Assembly (NCBI GenBank): GCA_934667575.1
Contig: CAKUME010000093.1
Coordinates: 1-5,349, forward strand
Reading direction: 5' to 3'
DNA: 5,349 nt
From: an uncultured Eubacteriales bacterium
Lineage (GTDB): Bacteria; Bacillota; Clostridia; Oscillospirales; Acutalibacteraceae
Shown: in pieces, positions 1 to 4,002 of the stretch
How positions within the stretch are numbered: the stretch's first letter is position 1
How the letters are laid out: each line of letters opens with the position of its first letter
Notes under the pieces: model-generated
Database searches by the model: none
Told to the model about the DNA's origin: nothing
What the model saw: the letters and a program-made list of their open reading frames with translations, nothing else
Position numbers and translations under genes: made by a program

Positions 1-854
1 CCCGTGATGCCGGAGCGATACACATAGGTGTTGATCGTTTCGGTGGCGGAGCGGATGCCGTCGTTTTGCAGCAGGAACACCTTGTCGAAGCTCGAGTTCA
101 TCAGCCCGCCGCACGCCAGAATGAGCATGGTCACCACGGTGGGGGCGAGCACCGGAATGTTCACATACCAAATGCGCTGGAGCTTGTTGGCGCCGTCGAT
201 CTCGGCGGCCTCCAGGAGCTGCGAGTCTACGCCGCTGAGCGCCGCAAAATAGATGATGGAGCTCCAGCCGGTGCTCTGCCAAGTGTCGGAAAGCACATAG
301 ATCCACTTGAACGCCGGGCCGCTCATGAGCACGTTGGTCGCGCTCAGCCCGAACCACGAGCGGATGCCGTTGATCGCCAGCCCCAGCACGCCGCTGCTGG
401 GCGAAAGAAACAGCTGCAGCGCGCCGCACAGCACCACCAGCGAGATAAAATGCGGCGCATAGGTGATGGTTTGCACCGTTTTTTTGTAGCGGTCGTTCTG
501 AATTTCGTTGAGCAGCAGCGCCATGATGATCGGCAGCGGGAAGTTGATGCCGAGCCCCAGCAGGCTGAGCTTGAGCGTGTTCCACACCACGGTGCCGAAC
601 CAATACGATTTGCAGAACCGCACAAAGTGCGCCAGCCCCGCCCATTGGCTTTGGCCGAACACCTCGCCGATGCGGTAGTTTTGGAACGCGATCTGCACAC
701 CGTACATGGGGTAGTAGACAAAAATGAGATAATACACGGTGGCCGGGAGCACAAACAGATACAAGATCCAGTGCGCCCGCATATCGCGCAGCAGCTTTTG
801 GACGCGCGATGTGCTGCGCGGGCTGCTTCGCGCAACGGTTTGCGAAGAATTCAT
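1..854 (-). CDS. LplB-family carbohydrate ABC transporter permease, C-terminus cut by window edge
   Basis: This is an inner-membrane permease of a type I ABC importer for oligo- or polysaccharides (LplB family, often annotated as putative aldouronate or multiple-sugar permease). The minus-strand frame stays open from ATG at 854 to the window edge, giving 284 codons. Family members are usually about 300-320 residues, so roughly 30 are missing. A basic cytoplasmic N-terminus (residues 1-28) is followed by a first membrane helix around 29-48. The family-typical YAPHFIS stretch lies at 132-138. The EAA loop that docks on the ATPase begins EAAEIDGAN at 215-223 and ends near IP at 233-234. It is followed by a further helix and the family-typical NTYVYRSGI at 275-283. 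GGAGG at 863-867 sits 8 bases before the ATG and fixes the start. The partner permease and solute-binding protein are expected to the left. Substrate cannot be told from the sequence. Confidence 0.93.
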   Translation of the reverse strand, partial: MNSSQTVARSSPRSTSRVQKLLRDMRAHWILYLFVLPATVYYLIFVYYPMYGVQIAFQNYRIGEVFGQSQWAGLAHFVRFCKSYWFGTVVWNTLKLSLLGLGINFPLPIIMALLLNEIQNDRYKKTVQTITYAPHFISLVVLCGALQLFLSPSSGVLGLAINGIRSWFGLSATNVLMSGPAFKWIYVLSDTWQSTGWSSIIYFAALSGVDSQLLEAAEIDGANKLQRIWYVNIPVLAPTVVTMLILACGGLMNSSFDKVFLLQNDGIRSATETINTYVYRSGIT

Positions 855-899
855 GGGACTTTCCTCCAATTTTTAGCTTTGGCATTCCAACGATGCACG

Positions 900-925
900 C
901 CGCGCCGGATGCGGTTCCGGCGTGG
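900..925 (-). repeat. GC-rich inverted repeat in the permease 5' UTR
   Basis: Arms at 900-909 and 916-925 pair over 10 positions with one G-T wobble and a six-base loop. The core arms are GCCGGA and TCCGGC. It lies between the predicted start of transcription (about 930, minus strand) and the permease ribosome site at 863-867, so the transcript should fold here. No T-tract follows in either direction, so it is not a normal terminator. It could be an mRNA-stabilising hairpin or an operator; the function is not known. Confidence 0.5.
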
Positions 926-936
926 GGAACGATTTT

Positions 937-966
937 ATTATACCAGCGTTCGCAAGAAAAACGCAA
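937..966 (-). promoter_or_regulatory. Sigma-A type promoter for the ABC permease
   Basis: Read on the minus strand, a perfect TATAAT (937-942) is preceded by TG one base away, an extended -10. A partial -35, TTGCGT, lies at 961-966 with an 18-base spacer. Transcription would begin near 930 and give a leader of about 75 bases carrying the inverted repeat at 900-925. The weak -35 is compensated by the extended -10 and could allow control by an activator. Confidence 0.65.
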
Positions 967-1151
967 TGGGCGAAAAGGAAGCACTTTTGACCGGAAAATG
1001 CACGCCGCACACACAAATTCCGATGAATCCGCACAGCGCGCGCGATGGCCGGTGGGCGATTCGTGCAAAAAACGCCGAAAATTTACCCGCTCACCCATTG
1101 CAAATAGGGAATTTTTTGCGCGCGCCGCCCATGCGTCTCCCGAATTTTGGT

Positions 1152-1179
1152 TTGACAAACCGGCGAAACATGGTATAAT
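1152..1179 (+). promoter_or_regulatory. Near-consensus sigma-A promoter for lrgAB
   Basis: A perfect TTGACA (1152-1157) and a perfect TATAAT (1174-1179) are separated by 16 bases. TG at 1171-1172 adds an extended -10. Transcription should start around 1185-1188, about 35 bases before the lrgA ATG, just ahead of a T-rich stretch at 1188-1202. This is the strongest promoter in the window by match to consensus. Confidence 0.85.
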
Positions 1180-1221
1180 GGGTAGTATTCTTTTTCTTTT
1201 TTGATAAGCGAGGGTCTGGGT

Positions 1222-1587
1222 ATGAAATATCTCAAGCAATTCGGCATCATCCTGCTGATCTCGTTTGGCGGCGAGCTGTGCAATCATTTGATTCCGCTGC
1301 CGGTGCCCGCGAGCATCTACGGGCTGGTGATTATGTTCCTGTGCCTGCGGCTGCACATTGTGCGGGTGGAATCGGTGCGCGAAACGGCGGGCTTTCTGAT
1401 CGAGATCATGCCGGTGATGTTCATTCCGGCGGCCGTGGGGCTCATCACCTCGTGGGCGCAGATTCGCACCAATCTGCTCGCCTATCTGGCGATCACGCTG
1501 GTTTCCACCGTGCTGGTGATCGCGGTGTCGGGCCGGGTGGCGCAGCGTGTGGTGCGCCATGCGCGCAAGGAGGTGACGCCCAAATGA
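1222..1587 (+). CDS. lrgA: LrgA/CidA family membrane protein (holin-like)
   Basis: This small integral membrane protein has 121 residues, a normal length for the CidA/LrgA family. About four hydrophobic segments can be seen, near residues 6-24, 28-43, 58-77 and 85-105, followed by a basic tail. Family-typical motifs are LIPLPVPAS (23-31) and MPVMFIPAAVG (63-73). In staphylococci LrgAB antagonises CidAB and restrains murein hydrolase activity and lysis. In Bacillus subtilis the homologous pair PftAB transports pyruvate. The sequence does not decide between these roles. I chose ATG at 1222, with AGGG at 1211-1214 seven bases upstream. The frame could also open at TTG 1201, but that lies about 15 bases from the predicted transcript start with no ribosome site. 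Its stop overlaps the lrgB start, so the two are co-translated from the promoter at 1152-1179. Confidence 0.92.
   Translation: MKYLKQFGIILLISFGGELCNHLIPLPVPASIYGLVIMFLCLRLHIVRVESVRETAGFLIEIMPVMFIPAAVGLITSWAQIRTNLLAYLAITLVSTVLVIAVSGRVAQRVVRHARKEVTPK
1567..1576 (+). promoter_or_regulatory. Strong Shine-Dalgarno site for lrgB
   Basis: AAGGAGGTGA inside the last codons of lrgA is essentially a full anti-16S match and lies about 7-9 bases before ATG 1584. It fixes the lrgB start. It is clearly stronger than the AGGG site ahead of lrgA, suggesting LrgB is made at least as efficiently as LrgA. Confidence 0.85.
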
Positions 1588-2282
1588 ACGCAGCCGAATT
1601 TTTTGAAAATTCCGTGTTTTTTGGCGTGACCGTGAGCCTGCTGGCCTATGGGCTGGGCATGCTGATGTATCGCAAATGGAAGCTCGCCATTTTGAACCCG
1701 CTGATGATCTCGGTGGTGGTCACGATCATCGTGCTGTCGGTGGCGCACATTGACTACGACATCTACAACGCCGGAGCCAAATACCTCAGCTATCTGCTCA
1801 CGCCCGCCACGGTGTGCCTGGCGGTGCCGCTTTATGAAAAGCTGGAGCTGCTGCGCCGCAGCTGGAAGGCGATTTTGCTTGGCATTGGGTCGGGGGTGCT
1901 GTCGGCGCTGGGGTGCATTTTGGCCATGAGCCTGCTGTTTGGGCTGTCGCACGAAGATTATGTGTCGCTGCTGCCCAAATCGATCACCACCGCGATCGGC
2001 ATGGGCGTGTCCGAGGAGCTGGGCGGCTCGGTCACGCTCACCGTGGCGGTGATCATCATCACGGGGGTGTTCGGCAACATGGCCGGGGCGGCGGTGTGCA
2101 AGCTGTTCCACATTGAGGAGCCCATTGCCAAGGGCGTGGCGCTGGGCACCTCGGCGCACGCCATCGGCACCGCCAAGGCCATGGAGATGGGCGAAACCGA
2201 GGGCGCAGTGAGCGGCCTTTCGATCGCGGTGAGCGGCCTGCTCACGGTGATCTGCGCGTCGGTGTTCGCGTCGTTTTTGTAA
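1584..2282 (+). CDS. lrgB: LrgB/CidB family membrane protein
   Basis: This multi-pass membrane protein of 232 residues is the full usual length for LrgB (about 230). Seen in order are a first hydrophobic segment (about 12-28), NPLMIS (38-43), the conserved LLTPATVCLAVPLY stretch (71-84), PKSITTAIGM (131-140), a hydrophobic segment near 150-172 and the signature GTSAHAIGTAKAME (188-201). These are hallmark positions of the family. It works with LrgA as a two-component membrane system affecting autolysis, stationary-phase survival or pyruvate movement in Firmicutes. The ATG overlaps the lrgA stop (ATGA), so translation is coupled. No LytSR two-component system, the usual regulator, lies in the window. 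The TAA stop is followed by an AT-rich stretch and a terminator-like hairpin at 2314-2367. Confidence 0.95.
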   Translation: MNAAEFFENSVFFGVTVSLLAYGLGMLMYRKWKLAILNPLMISVVVTIIVLSVAHIDYDIYNAGAKYLSYLLTPATVCLAVPLYEKLELLRRSWKAILLGIGSGVLSALGCILAMSLLFGLSHEDYVSLLPKSITTAIGMGVSEELGGSVTLTVAVIIITGVFGNMAGAAVCKLFHIEEPIAKGVALGTSAHAIGTAKAMEMGETEGAVSGLSIAVSGLLTVICASVFASFL

Positions 2283-2313
2283 GATAATAATATAATATTG
2301 TAGCTCTTTTGGA

Positions 2314-2367
2314 CTGCGCGCGGCTTTGTTTTTGAAAAAAACGGGCGGCGCGCGGTTTTGCTTTTTG
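2314..2367 (+). terminator. Candidate intrinsic terminator of lrgAB
   Basis: An outer stem pairs 2314-2321 with 2348-2355 (eight pairs, mostly G-C, one wobble). An inner stem pairs GTTTTT at 2328-2333 with AAAAAC at 2337-2342 around a three-base loop. The hairpin is followed by TTTTGCTTTTT at 2356-2366. It begins about 30 bases after the lrgB stop, where a terminator is expected. The internal loop between the stems and the interrupted T-run make it less than ideal. Confidence 0.5.
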
Positions 2368-2406
2368 TGGGACAAGCGCGCGGGGCGGCGGTGTGCGCAT
2401 GGGTGG

Positions 2407-2431
2407 CAATCGATATGTCGTGCATCGATTG
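2407..2431. repeat. Perfect 8-bp inverted repeat CAATCGAT / ATCGATTG
   Basis: CAATCGAT at 2407-2414 is mirrored exactly by ATCGATTG at 2424-2431 across a nine-base spacer. The outer two positions extend the match with one wobble and one G-C pair (2405-2406 with 2432-2433). The 17-base centre-to-centre distance is compatible with a dimeric regulator site, or it may form an RNA hairpin just ahead of the terminator-like hairpin at 2437-2477. No regulator can be named. Confidence 0.55.
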
Positions 2432-2436
2432 TCGCT

Positions 2437-2477
2437 CCCCTGCCGCAGTTTCGGCGGCGGTGGGGTTTTTCTTTTTT
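2437..2477 (+). terminator. Second candidate intrinsic terminator or attenuator
   Basis: CCCC at 2437-2440 pairs with GGGG at 2462-2465, and CCGC at 2443-2446 pairs with GCGG at 2457-2460 across a small internal loop. The apical loop is 10 bases. A strong T-run with one C (2466-2477) follows directly. The stem and T-tract match a Rho-independent terminator. It may back up the lrgAB terminator, or attenuate transcription reading towards trkA. Confidence 0.55.
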
Positions 2478-2479
2478 GG

Positions 2480-2525
2480 GCAAACGCGCGGCAAAAGAAT
2501 CGGGAAAAAGCGCCCGCGCGCTTGC
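2480..2525. repeat. Long inverted repeat overlapping the trkA promoter -35
   Basis: Arms at 2480-2491 and 2514-2525 match at 11 of 12 positions (GCAA then CGCGCGG, against CCGCGCG then TTGC) with one A-C mismatch and a 22-base A-rich loop. Four T follow. The right arm covers the first bases of the presumed trkA -35 (TTGCTT, 2522-2527). It could be an operator for a repressor of trkAH, or a third hairpin closing the region on read-through transcripts. Confidence 0.5.
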
Positions 2526-2562
2526 TTTTCGCTGCGCAATCCGCTATACTATACTATATAAT
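2522..2562 (+). promoter_or_regulatory. Likely trkAH promoter with overlapping -10 elements
   Basis: TTGCTT at 2522-2527 and TATACT at 2545-2550 are separated by 17 bases. A second TATACT follows at 2550-2555 and a perfect TATAAT at 2557-2562, the latter two without a good -35 at the right distance. Transcription would start near 2557 (or near 2569 from the last -10), giving a leader of about 60-70 bases. The AT-rich block is sharply set off from its GC-rich surroundings. Confidence 0.6.
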
Positions 2563-2614
2563 CGAAAAATGATGATGAAAAAGAGAATGAAAAGCCGCAA
2601 CACAGCTTTTTTAT

Positions 2615-2622
2615 GGGAGTGA
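2615..2622 (+). promoter_or_regulatory. Ribosome binding site that decides the trkA GTG start
   Basis: GGGAGTGA ends six bases before GTG at 2629, with the GGGAG core nine bases upstream. No ATG in this frame lies nearby that would preserve the TrkA N-terminus, and KIIIAGIGKIG must begin right here in this family. The start is therefore GTG. Confidence 0.8.
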
Positions 2623-2628
2623 TCGCTC

Positions 2629-3990
2629 GTGAAAATTATTATTGCGGGGATTGGTAAAATCGGCGCGGCGCTGGCGCGTCAGCTGTCGGCCGAGGGCTAT
2701 GAGCTCACGCTGGTGGACGAAGACCGCGACGTGCTGGAACAAAACATGGAAAACTTTGACGTGATGTCGGTGTGCGGCAACTGCGCCACGCGCGATGTGC
2801 TCATGCAGGCAGGCGTGACCACCGCCGACCTGCTGATTGCCGCGGCGGGCGCCGATGAGGTGAATCTGCTTTGCTGCACGGTGGCGCATGGGCTCAACCC
2901 CAAGCTGCACACCATTGCGCGCATCCGCAATCCCGAATACAGCAACCAGATCTACGCCATGCGCGACACGTTTGCGCTGTCGCTCACCGTGAATCCCGAG
3001 CGGCAGGCCGCGCTCGAAATGGAGCGCCTGATCAAATATCCGGGCTTTCTCAAGCGCGACACGTTTGCCAAGGGCCGTGTGGAAATTGTGGAGCTGCGCG
3101 TGGGGGCGGGCAGCCCGCTGTGCAATCTGCCGCTCAACCAGCTGCGCAATGTGGTGCGCTGCAAGGTGCTGGTGTGCGTGGTGCTGCGCGGCAGCGAGGT
3201 GATCGCGCCCAACGGGTCGTTTGTGCTGCGCGCCGACGACCGCATTTTTGTGACCGCGCCGGTGAACAACCTCACCACGCTGCTCGACAGCCTGGGCATT
3301 GTGACCAAAAAGGCCAAGCGCGTGCTGATTTGCGGCGGCGGCCGCGTGGGGTATTACTTGTGCGACCAACTGCACCGCGACGGGTTCTCGGTGCAGCTCA
3401 TCGAAAAGGACGCGGCCAGCTGCGTTACGCTTGCCAATCAGCTGCCCAACATCGACATTATCCACGGCGACGCCAGCAACATGCAGCTGCTCGAAAGCGA
3501 GGGCATCAGCCGCTACGATTCGCTCGTGACGGTGACGGGGCTCGACGAGCTCAACGTGATCATTTCGCTCTACGGCCAGAGCCAGGGCATTCCGCAGGTG
3601 ATCACCAAGGTGAGCCATCTCAAAGACAGCGGCGTGCTCAACACGCTGCCGCTGGGGAGCATCATCAGCCCCGACGAGCTGTGCTGCAACTCGATCGTGC
3701 GGTATGTGCGCGCCATGAAAAACCAAACCGGCGCGGCGCTGGCGGTGCATTTTATCGCCGACCGCCACGCCGAAGCCATTGAGTTTCGCGTGGACGACCG
3801 CACGCTGCACTGCGGCGAACCGCTGCGGCAGCTCAAACTGCGCCGCAACGTGCTGATCGCGTGCATCACCCACGGCGGCAAAACCGGCATTCCCGACGGC
3901 GATTCCGCCTATCAGCCGGGCGACACGGTGATCGTGGTGACCAGCGGCACCAATGTGATCTATCAGCTCAACGATGTGTTTGCGGAATGA
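2629..3990 (+). CDS. trkA: Trk potassium uptake system regulatory subunit TrkA
   Basis: This cytoplasmic peripheral protein of 453 residues has the standard length for two-unit TrkA. It binds NAD(H)/nucleotides and gates the TrkH channel. It is built as RCK_N (about 1-120), RCK_C (about 145-225), a second RCK_N (about 229-350) and a second RCK_C (about 370-453). The first Rossmann motif is GIGKIG at 7-12 with acidic D30 at the end of the second strand. The second is GGGRVG at 236-241 with E259 in the equivalent place. Both nucleotide sites thus keep their key glycines and acidic residue. G280-D281 matches the usual conserved turn of the second unit. The start is GTG with GGGAG nine bases upstream. 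trkH follows 12 bases after the stop with its own ribosome site, so the two form an operon. No frame damage was seen. Confidence 0.96.
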   Translation: MKIIIAGIGKIGAALARQLSAEGYELTLVDEDRDVLEQNMENFDVMSVCGNCATRDVLMQAGVTTADLLIAAAGADEVNLLCCTVAHGLNPKLHTIARIRNPEYSNQIYAMRDTFALSLTVNPERQAALEMERLIKYPGFLKRDTFAKGRVEIVELRVGAGSPLCNLPLNQLRNVVRCKVLVCVVLRGSEVIAPNGSFVLRADDRIFVTAPVNNLTTLLDSLGIVTKKAKRVLICGGGRVGYYLCDQLHRDGFSVQLIEKDAASCVTLANQLPNIDIIHGDASNMQLLESEGISRYDSLVTVTGLDELNVIISLYGQSQGIPQVITKVSHLKDSGVLNTLPLGSIISPDELCCNSIVRYVRAMKNQTGAALAVHFIADRHAEAIEFRVDDRTLHCGEPLRQLKLRRNVLIACITHGGKTGIPDGDSAYQPGDTVIVVTSGTNVIYQLNDVFAE

Positions 3991-4002
3991 GAGGCGCCGG
4001 GC

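Larger units (their letters stand above)
855..1221. other. Divergent intergenic region between the permease and lrgA
   Basis: This 367-base spacer carries no convincing gene. Open frames here either extend antisense from the permease or lack a ribosome site. It holds a minus-strand promoter for the permease, a plus-strand promoter for lrgA, a GC-rich inverted repeat at 900-925 and a weak imperfect palindrome at 981-1001. Between about 1002 and 1150 I see no further feature beyond runs of alternating CG and short A/T tracts. No clear cre (CcpA) box or LytR-type direct repeat was recognised by eye. Confidence 0.7.
2283..2628. other. Structured intergenic region between lrgB and trkA
   Basis: This stretch of 346 bases has no convincing gene. 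It contains an AT-rich segment just after lrgB (2283-2310), two hairpins followed by T-runs (2314-2367 and 2437-2477), a perfect inverted repeat (2407-2431), a long inverted repeat (2480-2525), and the presumed trkA promoter with stacked -10 elements (2522-2562). A 17-codon open frame (2569-2622, MMMKKRMKSRNTAFLWE) precedes trkA but has no ribosome site. Base content swings sharply between CG runs and A or T runs, unlike the coding neighbours. Confidence 0.65.

Noticed and set aside
1051..1095. GGTGGGC (1051-1057) and GCTCACC (1089-1095) as a stem upstream of lrgA
   Set aside because: Only seven pairs including a wobble across a 31-base loop, and upstream of the lrgA promoter, so no clear role.
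66..1178. A 370-codon plus-strand frame opposite the ABC permease
   Set aside because: Low-complexity His/Arg/Ala-rich translation, no ribosome site, runs through the promoter region, and is antisense to a clear LplB permease.
1201..1221. TTG at 1201 as the start of lrgA, adding seven residues
   Set aside because: It lies only about 15 bases from the predicted transcript start, has T-runs rather than a ribosome site in front, and the family N-terminus fits ATG 1222.
2291..2296. TATAAT just after the lrgB stop as a promoter for a spacer RNA
   Set aside because: No acceptable -35 at 16-18 bases upstream was found. The hexamer sits in an AT-rich run where chance matches are likely.
1482..2483. 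A 333-codon minus-strand frame opposite lrgAB and the spacer
   Set aside because: The translation is a His/Arg/Gln-rich shadow of lrgB with no domain, and it crosses the terminator-like hairpins.
2326..2622. A 98-codon plus-strand frame across the lrgB-trkA spacer
   Set aside because: It runs through two terminator-like hairpins and the trkA promoter, has no ribosome site, and its translation has no recognisable character.
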